A DNA stretch of 64,000 bases from Anoplopoma fimbria (Eukaryota; Chordata; Actinopteri; Perciformes; Anoplopomatidae): NCBI RefSeq assembly GCF_027596085.1, contig NC_072471.1, forward strand, positions 5,327,091 through 5,391,090. Direction: 5' to 3'. Below the pieces are notes generated by a model that had not been told where the DNA came from, ran no database searches, and saw nothing but the letters and a program-made list of their open reading frames with translations. Numbering within the stretch: position 1 is the stretch's first letter; every line of letters starts with the position of its first letter. Positions 1 to 24,784 of this stretch are shown here, in pieces. The position numbers and the translations under genes are program-made.

Positions 1-96
1 TTCAGTGTGCAGGGGGTGCACACGTGTGAATTGTACAACAACCCTTGTGTACTATGTGTGGTCCCGAAGTGTAACCGCCCCAGCCTTTCTGTGTGC

Positions 97-224
<128 letters not shown>

Positions 225-562
225 GTCGAGGTGACAGGCTGGTGTGTCTACAGAGAATGTGGTAATAAGTGCAGTTGACGTCCGTGTCAGGAGGTAGTGG
301 GTGTCAACAGATAAAACTGTTTGTATTTAGGCCCTGGCTTCAGTACACTGTCACTTCGCTCAGCTTCTGTCTCCCTCCCTGACACCTTGTGTCTCTTTCT
401 CTTTATCTCTCTCTCTCTCATTTGTTTCCTTCTCTCTGCTACCGTCGGCCACCTCTGCTGAACAGTGTTTTGTCTCTGTTCTCTTCTTCTTCCAGCACCT
501 CCCTTCCCTTTGCTGCTGTGTTCTGTGTGCGTTCACAAGATGCCGTATGATGATGGTCTTTG

Positions 563-563
<1 letters not shown>

Positions 564-597
<34 letters not shown>
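564..597. repeat. (GT)n microsatellite, short
   Basis: About 17 GT units that degrade into GGGTGGGTGC. It is separated from the next long GT array by about 65 bp of unique sequence. The words GTCTTTGCTG and TTTGCTGATGA recur at 555-564, 639-651 and 808-820, so the array appears to sit in a locally duplicated unit. Confidence 0.9.
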
Positions 598-605
<8 letters not shown>

Positions 606-657
606 CGTGTGTTTATGTATGTGCAATTTGCAGCATGGTCTTTGCTGATGAGGCCAG

Positions 658-793
<136 letters not shown>

Positions 794-889
794 CATGATG
801 GGACTGGTCTTTGCTGATGAAGCTTAACTCTCAGTGTCTCTGAGCAGACCTTTCCTCATTACCAGATGAGAGACAAATGTGCTGCTTTG

Positions 890-894
<5 letters not shown>

Positions 895-926
<32 letters not shown>
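895..926. repeat. (GA)n microsatellite
   Basis: About 16 GA units in the EXOC4 intron. Confidence 0.9.
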
Positions 927-929
<3 letters not shown>

Positions 930-1494
930 CTTTAGAGAGAGATTGAAAAAAAGGCAGAAGAGGCGACATCCACACTAAACTGGCTTATTTGAAAACACCA
1001 TTTAACATGTCAAAAAGACAACACTAGCATTTACACATTGTGTTTTGTAAAGATCCTTCGTTTTCCAGAGCCAAAGGTCCTGAAAGATTTATCTCCCTTT
1101 TCTTTTTTTACTGTAAATTAACAAAGAGAAAAAAAAGAGGAAGCAATTCAAAATCCCGGTATCTGTTATTGCAGCAACAAGTCTTGGTTCCAGCTAATGT
1201 AGAGGTTTAACCACAGCCTCTCATCATTTCTCCTCCTTTGTCCTCATCCCCCCCCCACCACCACTAACTAACGTGTTGTTCCAAACGCGCTGACAGAGGC
1301 AGCCCGTAATGGCCTTAATATTGTCCACGCCGGAAATGAGGGGGAATGAATTGTGCTGATTCCTGTCTTTCTTTTGCTTTTCTTTTCTTTTTTTTCTTTC
1401 TCCCTCTTTTTTCCCCTCCGTGTTCCTCATACATATCTGTCCATCCTTTGCTGCATCCACACACCATAAATTGACTTAATATTCTTTGTATACA

Positions 1495-1519
1495 AGGAAA
1501 GGAAAGGAAAGGAAAAGGG
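1495..1519. repeat. (GGAAA)n short tandem repeat
   Basis: Four to five GGAAA units followed by a G-rich tail, in the EXOC4 intron. Confidence 0.8.
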
Positions 1520-1575
1520 AGGGGGGTGGCTAATTAAAATTTAATAGAAAGTGCACCATGGAGGCATGTTGACGC

Positions 1576-1577
<2 letters not shown>

Positions 1578-1655
<78 letters not shown>
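1578..1655. repeat. (CA)n microsatellite with flanking 13-bp duplication
   Basis: About 39 CA units. Immediately to the right (1655-1680) the 13-mer CTGATTACTAAAG occurs twice in tandem, a short minisatellite next to the array. Confidence 0.95.
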
Positions 1656-1657
<2 letters not shown>

Positions 1658-2040
1658 ATTACTAAAGCTGATTACTAAAGCGGTGCTCTAATAGTCGGGA
1701 CTCCTGGTGGAGGCAGGTGGAGGTTTGACACAAACAGAGACAGACTTTAAGGAAGGAGGCAATCAACAACAATTCACTTAGGTTCTGTGGGAAAAAAGGA
1801 GGATTCTGGTTTCATTAACTAGCTGTATCTTTAAGGGAGGGAAAAAAGGAGTGTATGTTTGCGTGTTGGCGTGTGTGTTTCACCAGGGGGTTCTTTCTTG
1901 ATGGTGGGGTGCTGAGAGATTTTAATCTTATTAACAGCCCTTACCCTGTTTGGCAAATGGCTTTCCAACTGCTCGGGTAATGAACTGTTTGAAAGTGTTT
2001 TCAGCACACACTAACACTAACATGCATCACTCCGACACAT

Positions 2041-2041
<1 letters not shown>

Positions 2042-2072
<31 letters not shown>
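2042..2072. repeat. (CA)n microsatellite
   Basis: About 15 CA units, 90 bp to the left of a much longer CA array. Confidence 0.9.
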
Positions 2073-2075
<3 letters not shown>

Positions 2076-2162
2076 ACACAACTTACACTTTCTCTTTCTG
2101 AACCAGCCCACTCCTCTTTGTGCAGAGCAAAGGGCCAGATTGCCAGCTGTCCTCACGACTGA

Positions 2163-2272
<110 letters not shown>

Positions 2273-5200
2273 GAACCAGCAGTCTAGCACACTTTCTTCC
2301 TGTAGAAGCATCTTTCTGTTTAGTTATTAGATGCTCAGAGGACAACAAGCTGCATAGTGGATTAAGGGCCCCATCCTCAGTTATAAATGAGCATCAGTAG
2401 CTTTTAACAAATCCTGTGTGGGGGTTTTTCTCTAAATGCATCACTGCCAGGTGAATTATAGTTGCTATTATACTGTAGTTAAGCCTTGTTTTACAGCCCT
2501 GACAAGGTATCTTTTACTTTCACTTGGCGGCTGCTGCTGCATCGACAGATAGATTCCAAAGCTTTCCGGTTATTTTTACTATTTTATCAGACAAATAGAG
2601 TGCTCCAGGAATAAGTCCTAAAACGTTGAAATGAGTCAGCAGTTTTGTACTTCCTAAGTCCGTTTTCTGAATGGGTTTTTGGCTAGATGCCGAAAATAAA
2701 GTTTGCGGTTAACACAAGCTTTTCAGATGTTAACGTTTTGTTCTACAATGTGAAATATGTCAGTAAATACCCTTCTCGGGAATTGTTTAAGCTTTTACTT
2801 GTCTTTTCAGAAGGCGGATGATTACAGGTGGCCTCATGCCGACTAGTCTGCCTTTATTGGTATAACTCGCTCATGGGACGGTGTCGTAGTAAGCTGTGTT
2901 CTTCTGCTGATTGCATTCATGCTTCAAAAGTCATAAAAGTGGTGTTTATTTGTGAAGATTATTTTGCAGACTGCCTCTCTATGTGCTCACAGTCATCATT
3001 TTAGTTTTGCGGCAGGTTGTTGTTAATGTCCCACTGTGTGCATAACTTACAACTCTACCAGAAGGGTTTTCTTAACTGAAACAGGGAGCTGAGCCTACAA
3101 ACTTGTCAGTCAGTAAGCAAATACAAACTCTGCAACAAGAACTTGGCGATCACTGTCACTGGGAACGGTTACTTTTTAAATTCCCACAGCCTGCCCGAGC
3201 TCGTATAGACAGACACATCCCCACATACAGCCAGTCCAGACTCTCCAATCAGCCTAACTGCCATCGCAACTGACTGTAGAACTAAAAGCAACAAACTAAA
3301 CTGCCTACACAATTACTTTACACTCATGTAATGCACAGAGGTTTGCAGCAATGATGCCACTTTAGAATGTTAGAGTGAATCAGTCTCGGTTAGTCAGGTG
3401 CTCTTGTTTAATGCTCCGTTCAAAATAAACAGTTTCTTCCCTCGGCTAAGCTGCCTCCCATTGAGAGCCAAGGATGGATATTTGACTGAGGGCAGCCTTC
3501 TGTTTAAAACATCCTTCCCTCAACAAAAGAAACGCTTCTTCGTCTCGGTTCTATGTGTTTTTCCCATTAGATCAAATAACTACGCTTTTCCCTCAAGCAA
3601 TTGCCGGGTCCAGGGAATGAAATGGTATCGCTTGTGTTTTTCTCGTGCGAGGTAAACGCGCCAACACTTAAAACAGATGCTTTACATTTACAAACAGTTA
3701 CAAAAAGCAGAGGCTCAATTCAGCAGCGGCCAAACATTTGGACATTTACACAGAAATCACGGCCCGTTTCAGAATGAGATAAAGCCACGTGTGGGATCCG
3801 TCTGCATCCCGCTCTTTTTGCCTTTCGTCTGTCTTGCCCCCGGTTAAGGAGTAAACCATCGCGACCCTCATCAATATTGACAAGCGTATTCATGAAACGA
3901 GCTCAAGGATGGAAAAATGAACAAGACCTTGGAGAGAAAATTGAGAGCCGGGTGGCGAATGAGACAGAATGCAAATGCTTCGATGACCAAGGGCATTACT
4001 TGTCAGGGGAAGGCCAAAAAACCAGATATTATGCACCTCTATTCCTCACTCATCTCTTCAGTCATTACTCTCTTTTTCCCCTCTCTCCATCTCCATCTCC
4101 ATCTCATCCATTGTGCCCCTCCATTACTTCTTCCCACCTTTTTTTCCCCTACTGTTGAATCTCCAAAATGACAGCACATAAAGCACCTTGGAGCAGAAGC
4201 TCCCTGAGTGCTCATTAGGGCCTTGTTAGCATCCAAAATCATCATCTCAAGAAGGGAATGGGTCTTGGATGGGTGACGGAGCTAAACAAATGAGATGGAG
4301 AGTCTTTTCTAACCAAAGTGTCTTTTTACTGCGCCATATCAGAAGCTCACTAAAGAACTGAATCCATTTACTTTCATCTTCCCTTTAGCACAGCGTAGAA
4401 CTTAACCCTCCTTCTCCAGGTGCTTTGCTGAACATAGATTATAAATCACTCTAAGAAGGATTTGGAAACAGGTGGACTCAACATTTTTTTCACCTTCAAG
4501 TGCCTTTCAGCGTCCTTAACAATACCAGAGCTACGATTATCTGTTCACAGAGCAGCAGAGCAGCAGGAGCCGATGCTGTTGAGCGACTGGCATCTGTCAT
4601 TGGCCAAGGTGGCCAGTAAAGGAAACCTCTTTTGCCCTGAAACTGTCTCAGAGTATATTCACCGTCACACGGAGACACACGCTCATTAAAATGCATATAT
4701 ATTGCGTCTCTTGTTACGTGGGGAGCCGTGTTTCCATGTCTACACAGGAGGAGTTGCGTGAGCAGCATGTTAGCAGAGCAGCAGCAGCTTCAGTCCTCCG
4801 GCCGTCTGTCTACACGGGATGAGTTCAGGCACAGTTTTCTGAGTCTAGGTCATCCAAGCTTTGGCAGCACTCAAAACTCTGAAATATGACTTCCAGGTCA
4901 CGTTTAAGCAGGTTTAGCACATCTGTAAGAAGGACCACAATCTCTGGCAAAAAGTTGAAGACGGAAGAAATGTCATACCAGCAGTTTTCACCTTTGAGCC
5001 AGTCGACTTTAAATCACATTTACTTTACGCAACAGCTAACCATTTTGCAAAAGAACGCCTCTATATTTTATGAATTCATTTTTTTTTCATTTGTTCCAGC
5101 CCTCCATTGGTTTTTATTTATTTCCATACAATATGCACATCAATTGACTGAATTACAACACTGCTTTATTGATAAAAATTAACACAAACCATTTTCTCAC

Positions 5201-5570
5201 TGTGATAAATAACCTTACCCAAGCAAATTTCAAGAGTCGCCTCATTGATTTTTGTATTGAACCGATTAGCTGCTTTGCTCCAGAAGAACTACAAATGGAT
5301 GCACAATGCACACACTACATTCCATCGTTCCCTCTCATTTGAAACATGCATGTCATAATACAGTATGTATGTAGCTCACCTCTTGTCCTCTTTCATTGAC
5401 TCTTTCTACAACTATTTTATGGAAGTGTAACATTAAGTGTATCTTTAGAGAATGGGGTGTGTCCATAGCCAGAGGCAGACGGTGGTGAAATCTATTCTGG
5501 TGTGTGTGCGCTCGCATTTTGTTGTTTCTGTGTTTTAGAGCATATTTGCCTGGCCGACACGATCCCTCAC

Positions 5571-5578
5571 ACACACAC

Positions 5579-5610
<32 letters not shown>
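5571..5610. repeat. (CA)n microsatellite, imperfect
   Basis: CA array interrupted once by CCTA, in the EXOC4 intron. Confidence 0.9.
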
Positions 5611-5613
<3 letters not shown>

Positions 5614-6488
5614 CCAAGGTGTTTGACCTGTTTTGCCCCCGAGCAAAGAAAAATGTCTGTCCTGAATCCCAACACTCGCCTGTGCATTACCTTGCCTCCA
5701 GTTTCTTGCCAAGCGATGCTCTCGGCACATGAATTTGTAAATTGTGTTTATGACAAGTAACCTTCCTACTACAGTCCATATTTATGGCTCAATATTGCCT
5801 ATTGTCACTGTAAATTGATTTTAATGAGTATTACATCCTATGCTCACAGACACAGGAGGTCTACCTCTAGATGTTCAGTCAGAATAAATACGTACCGACA
5901 GCGATTTAAAAAAAACCAATACAAACAGTCCCTACTCACTTCTGTCTGGCATATTTGACCTTTATATGTGATGTTTTAGTCAGCAGTTGGAAGTGTGTGC
6001 TATTCACCAACGCTCACTCTCCCTTTGTGCTCTTTCGTTATCAGTATGTACTTCATGGTCTTCTTCAAATGCCCCATTGTGGCGTCAGAGTCTGGTTAAA
6101 GGCCTAATCATTCTACACACACCTCCTTCCTCCATCGGCTCTGTCAACAGTGTTTCATTAAAACGCTCTCTGTGGTTTGTACCCGGTGAATGTTTTCCTT
6201 CCACCTAAAATGCTCCCGTTTGCGGCAGGGTGAGGTCCTTGAAGTCCCTTTTAGGAGAATTGGGTTTGACAGCAACAGCAGTTAGTTTGGCTTTTGTGTT
6301 TCCCCTTTGTTGATGTTGCTCCTTTTTATTCTGCACTTGAATAAGGCATAGAGGAATATAAATCGTATTCACTTTTTCTTTCTTACACTTGATTTCTATT
6401 ATTTTCTGTACTCATTTTCTGTATCCATAACCTCCTGACATGTATTTCTCTCTCTCTCTCTCTTCATTCCTCATGTCTCTCCATGCAG

Positions 6489-6726
6489 GCAGTACTATGA
6501 GATGCTGTACAACACCGCGGATGAGCTGCTGAATCTGGTGGTGGACCAGGGTGTTCGCTACACGGAGCTGGAGTACATCAACGCCCTGTCCTTACTCCAC
6601 CGCAGCCAGACAGGTGTAGGTGACCTGAGTACCCAAAACATCCGGCTGCAGAGGCTGAAGGAGATCATCTGTGAGCAGGCGGCCATCAAACAGGCCACCA
6701 AGGACAAGAAGATCACTACAGTGTAA
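6489..6726 (+). CDS. exoc4: EXOC4 (SEC8) terminal coding exon
   Basis: Last coding exon of exocyst complex component 4. Translation from the AG acceptor at 6487-6488 begins [17 protein letters not shown] and ends in KDKKITTV before TAA at 6724-6726. It closely matches the vertebrate SEC8 C-terminus as I know it. SEC8 is a subunit of the octameric exocyst, which tethers secretory vesicles to the plasma membrane before SNARE fusion; this exon belongs to its C-terminal helical rod. The last four residues, ITTV, form a class I PDZ ligand; in mammals the SEC8 tail binds PSD-95/SAP102-type PDZ domains. The exon starts in the middle of a codon (one base carried over). All upstream exons lie outside the window. 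LRGUK follows in the same orientation, as in mammals. Identity is recognised from sequence, not from a search. Confidence 0.95.
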
Positions 6727-8560
6727 ACAGGGACAGGGTTGATAGCCCATCAGGAAAACCTCTGTTCTCAAAATGTTTTGCTTCCGCTCTTTCAGATCTG
6801 TCCGGTGAGATGTTCAGACGATAATTGGATCATGTATGCAAAAGTTAGGAATGGTAGAGCACAAAGTTGCAGGACAGGGGTTATTTAAGAATTGGGTTAA
6901 AAAAACTCTGAAATAGAGGTTTTCTCTATACTTAGATCATAATGTGTGGAAAGTGTGTCTTCTCCAATTCCTATATTCATATATATATATATCTCTTATA
7001 GTTACTGCTGCCCTCCAGGGTCCCTCAGTGAACGCAGCACTGGCTCACTCTAATTGGGAACGCGAGGTGACAACCAACACAACTGCAGACTTTGCAAGTT
7101 TAGTTCGCTACGAATCTATGTCATAAGGTAACCTACAGTATGTTGTCAATTTACACTTTTTTAAAAGTGACTGCAAATGCAGCACTTGCGTTTTGACTCC
7201 CAACAGCTCCAGATAAAAAGGCGATTGTTTTGGACACTCAGCCGAACTTAGGCCCCATCTCATCTCATTTTCCTATTAGATCTAAACTGCCGCTCTCATT
7301 TACACCTCCATCTCTCCTCTCCTGGCAGCCCCATGAGCCCACTGATTCTGTCTGCAATAACAGATGTCAGATTAGACTGTCTGAATGAGGCCACATCTTC
7401 CGCCTGCTGCCAATTTCGGTTGGTCCCCAAAGATTTCCCGAGCAGAGAATAGTATCATATCCATGGCTGTTAAAAATCTGTCTATCTGTCTTTTTTCTTA
7501 TAGTTAGTGCAGTAAACTAGTTTGGAACAATGTGAGCTGATTAACATTTTTTACAAATTGAACAACAGAGCCTCTGTAATGAAGATATTTTTGCTGATTT
7601 CAATTTGTTCCTTCCATTAAATAGAGAAAAAGTTCATTTCAAATGTTATATTTCAAGTCTGGCATACCACAGTGGCATAACTTGCACTTTTTTGTGTTAA
7701 GGCATGTGTGTGAGAATACATTTCATCAGTCATAGTAGCTCTATAAACTGAAACATTGCAATTCTGAATCTTTATTTTATTGTTCCCACTACACGTGTCC
7801 AAGTCTTTAAAAATGAACTGAACATACAAACTCAAGAGACGATCACAAATCATTTCCCCTCCCTGTTCTTAGTACATTAACTTGCGAGAGAGGTACTTAA
7901 CGAGAGAGGAGAGGGGAATGGTGGCGTTGTCAATACGGCCGGCCTGGTGCTGGTCTCCCCGAAGCCCACTAAAGCAATCCATCATAATGACACATAGGCT
8001 GGGATCGATGGGAAAACAACCATGTAGCTGCTGAGGGGTTCGTCTACCACTTGGTGTAAAATCTAAAAAATCTGCTCATTCAGCTGTTCACTTCAGAGCT
8101 TTTTTTTTTTTAATGTTATACATGGGAAACTTTAATACAATGTTAAGTGACTGTGTCTTTTCACTCAGAGATTCTATTAAACTATTATCCCACTGCACAC
8201 ACATAACCCCTTAAAGTCCACAAGGCTTATGTATTGAACCACTCCTGCTGTCCATGCTTTTTATTCATGAATGAAATATGTCAAATATAATCAAGGTTCA
8301 TCTTTCATCTGCTTTTCTATTTCCAGTTTCTTTTTCTTTATAATAGACATTTATTTTGCACATCTGGGATGAAAGTAATCTCTATGTTTCAAGTAAGAAT
8401 GTATTGAAATATATACGTATTTGTCTTGAACAAGTTTAAACATCCTCATGGCTCCTCTAGTTACTGAATGTCATCTTAGAAATTCTCTGAAATGTTTGTC
8501 TGGTCTAAATTAAGCACACATGATTTGTCAAAGCATACACGAATACACTAAGAAAATAAA
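6727..8560 (+). other. exoc4: Probable EXOC4 3' untranslated region
   Basis: No reading frame of interest is present. The region is A/T-rich with no large repeat. The first good AATAAA followed by a GU-rich tract is at 8555-8560, which would give a 3' UTR of about 1.8 kb. A weaker ATTAAA lies near 7616. The end could be earlier. Confidence 0.4.
8555..8560 (+). terminator. Candidate EXOC4 polyadenylation signal
   Basis: AATAAA is followed at about 8578-8617 by a GT-rich stretch (TTTTGTGTATTTTG, then GTGTGTGGGTG), the usual layout of a vertebrate cleavage site. It is chosen by layout only; no transcript evidence is available. Confidence 0.4.
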
Positions 8561-9652
8561 TCCTTCAAATGCCCTCATGTTTTGTGTATTTTGTAGTGTT
8601 GTTCCGTGTGTGGGTGCATAACAGTCATATTTTCCATTGCTGGAAGTACAGCTGACAAGAGTTCATGCTCACACTAACATCTCTTCCGCACATGACAGCA
8701 TAGTCCATCACTGTTCTGATTCACCCGAGAGTTACCGCCTGATGTCATATGAGCAAGGACGGATCCAAGACTAACACTAGAGGATGTTTTTCTACCTGAC
8801 AGCTCTGATGTGTTGTCGGACATGGTTTGAAGCATGAGGTGCAGCATATCGGAATCAGAAAAATAAACACAGACGACATGCCACCTGAAGGTTTGTGTTG
8901 TTGTGGGGATAAATCCTAAGGCTATCTGCTGGTAGAGTGCGATATTTGCAAAGATTGACTGTGTTTTTAGCCCTATTGTGCATATTGTCATGATCCTGAT
9001 GACGGTAGGCACAATAGGCCCACTATGGCAAAGTCCTCTTAATGGCAAAATATAAATGTAACAAAAGGATGACCCTGCATCAGATATGTGAAATACTACA
9101 CCTTTGAAAAGCTTATAGTAGTCCCATGATGATTGAAATGGTTTCTGAAATTGAGACTAACCACGTTGAAGTTGTTAGTGGTTTATAAATATTAAAATGC
9201 ATTAATGATGTTGGATTGACTATGTTGTAATTGTATGATGTTGATTATACTCTACTGAACTTCTGTCCATCCTCAGATGCTCAGCCTGAGGTTTATTACA
9301 TTTATTTCCCCTGTTAGAGCTTGTTTCTTTTTGTTTTTTTAATCCAATGCAAGGAACTAAGGACAGAGGATGTACTGTGATGTACACATTGTAAAGCTCC
9401 TTGAGTCTAATTTGTGATACTGGGCTATTCAAATATAAGTTAATTGATTTTTGTAATCATTGTAGTTGCCTACATTTTAGCATTTTATTTATTTATTTTT
9501 TACTGAGGAACAAATCTGTTAATTTAACAATATGTAATTGACACTGCTCAATTGTTTATGACAAAATGCCTCAATTTGTTGAATGATAAGTTGAATGATA
9601 AAACAAAAGTTATATCAGGATGTTTATGTTTATTATTATGTTTTATTCCCCT
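8561..9652. other. Intergenic, EXOC4 to MITE cluster
   Basis: A/T-rich non-coding DNA. I see no supported exon, RNA gene or large repeat. The 124-codon minus-strand frame at 8674-9048 has no recognisable domain and no splice context. Confidence 0.5.
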
Positions 9653-9883
9653 TACAGTACCAGTCAAAAGTTTGGACACACCTTCTCATTCAATGGTTTT
9701 TCTTTATTTTTATTTTTTTCTACATTGTAGATTAATATTGAAGACATCCAAACTATGAAGGAACACATATGGAATTATGTGGTAAACAAACAAATGCTCA
9801 ACAAACCAGAATATGTTTTATATTTTAGATTCTTCAAAGTAGTTGAATGAGAAGGTGTGAACAAACTTTTGACTGGTACTGTA
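9653..9883. mobile_element. Tc1/mariner-type MITE, copy A (complete)
   Basis: Starts TA-CAGTACCAGTCAAAAGTTT and ends AAACTTTTGACTGGTACTG-TA, so terminal inverted repeats of about 40 bp face each other across about 230 bp and are flanked by TA, the Tc1/mariner target. The TIR core (CAAAAGTTTGGACACACC) is a motif very common in fish Tc1-like elements. There is no transposase frame, so it is non-autonomous. The interior contains ATTGAAGACATCCAAACTAT, which also occurs in copy C and, inverted, in copy B. Confidence 0.85.
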
Positions 9884-9908
9884 CATATTAAAACTGATTA
9901 CAAAACTG

Positions 9909-10008
9909 ATGTCTTCAATATTAATCTACAATGTAGAATTTTTTTTAAACAAAAATAAAGAAAAACCATTAAATGAAAGGTGTGTCCAAACTTTTGACTG
10001 GTACTGTA
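9909..10008. mobile_element. Tc1/mariner-type MITE, copy B (half, inverted)
   Basis: Reverse-complement match to the left half of copy A, from GATGTCTTCAATATTAATC to GACTGGTACTGTA; the other half is missing. The flank GTACATATTAAAACTG follows both copy A (9881) and copy B (10005), so a segment including flank was duplicated or inverted here rather than inserted independently. Confidence 0.8.
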
Positions 10009-10110
10009 CATATTAAAACTGGTTATAAGTAGGCCGCTGCACTGACTCTTTTTCACTCTTTGATTAATTTTTTTTTAGTTTAATAGATTTTTGTTTTAGA
10101 TAAATATATA

Positions 10111-10346
10111 TACAGTACCAGTCAAAAGTTTGGACACACCTTCTCATTCAATGGTTTTTCTTTATTTTTATTTTTATTTTTTCTACATTGTAGATTAATA
10201 TTGAAGACATCCAAACTATGAAGGAACACATATGGAATTATGTGGTAAACAAACAAATGCTCAACAAACCAGAATATGTTTTATATTTTACATTCTTCAA
10301 AGTAGTTGAATGAGAAGGTGTGTCCAAACTTTTGTCTGCTACTGTA
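10111..10346. mobile_element. Tc1/mariner-type MITE, copy C (complete)
   Basis: Same orientation as copy A and nearly identical inside. The left TIR is intact after TA at 10111-10112; the right TIR is slightly diverged (TTTGTCTGCTACTGTA) and ends in TA at 10345-10346. It lies only about 115 bp upstream of the LRGUK promoter motifs. Confidence 0.85.
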
Positions 10347-10419
10347 CATAACTCTAAAGTTACCTGTGAAATAAACCTTACTGAGGTGAGCTGTCACTGT
10401 GGCTTTTGCAGGGAAGAAA

Positions 10420-10439
10420 ACTACACGACCCACAATTCC
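10420..10439 (+). promoter_or_regulatory. Possible ZNF143/Staf-like site
   Basis: ACTACACGACCCACAATTCC partly resembles the ZNF143 site pattern ACTACAnnTCCCAnnATGC: the ACTACA block, the CCCA block and AT line up, the remainder does not. It lies in the presumed LRGUK promoter. Weak match, inferred. Confidence 0.25.
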
Positions 10440-10461
10440 TTTCACCTCTCACTAGTTTGGC

Positions 10462-10474
10462 GTTGCCCAGCGAC
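10462..10474 (+). promoter_or_regulatory. X-box (RFX) motif in the LRGUK promoter
   Basis: GTTGCCCAGCGAC fits the RFX X-box pattern RYYNYY-N(1-3)-RRNRAC at every constrained position, with a 1-nt spacer. It lies about 240 bp upstream of the proposed LRGUK start codon. RFX factors activate cilium and flagellum genes through promoter-proximal X-boxes, which fits the role of LRGUK in sperm tails and ciliogenesis. The motif match is direct; its function is inferred. Confidence 0.5.
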
Positions 10475-10704
10475 GAAAGCTTGTGCGTCATGTAAATAGC
10501 CCACTTGGAAGCTTGTTTAGGAGCTAAAGCACGGATATATATTGCATTTTTTTAAATTCATGATAAAGTTCTCACTCTGCCTGTGCATCAGTCAGTCTGT
10601 AGTCCTCTTCAGGGAGCTTTCATTAGGGAACAATGCAGGGAAGCACAGCCCTCCAGGGTCCTGCAGGGAGGCTGCAGAGGTGAGAGCTGCAGGAGGACAG
10701 AGAG

Positions 10705-24698
<13,994 letters not shown>

Positions 24699-24778
24699 CT
24701 ACATATAGCTTAGAAAATTAGATGAAGACAATCAGTCAGTAAAAGTACATTTCTTTAAATATGAGCTTAGTCGGTTAA

Positions 24779-24784
24779 AATAAA
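24779..24784 (+). terminator. LRGUK candidate polyadenylation signal
   Basis: AATAAA lies 81 bp after the stop codon, followed by CGTTTGTTGC at about 24811. This would give a short 3' UTR. Chosen by position only. Confidence 0.5.
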
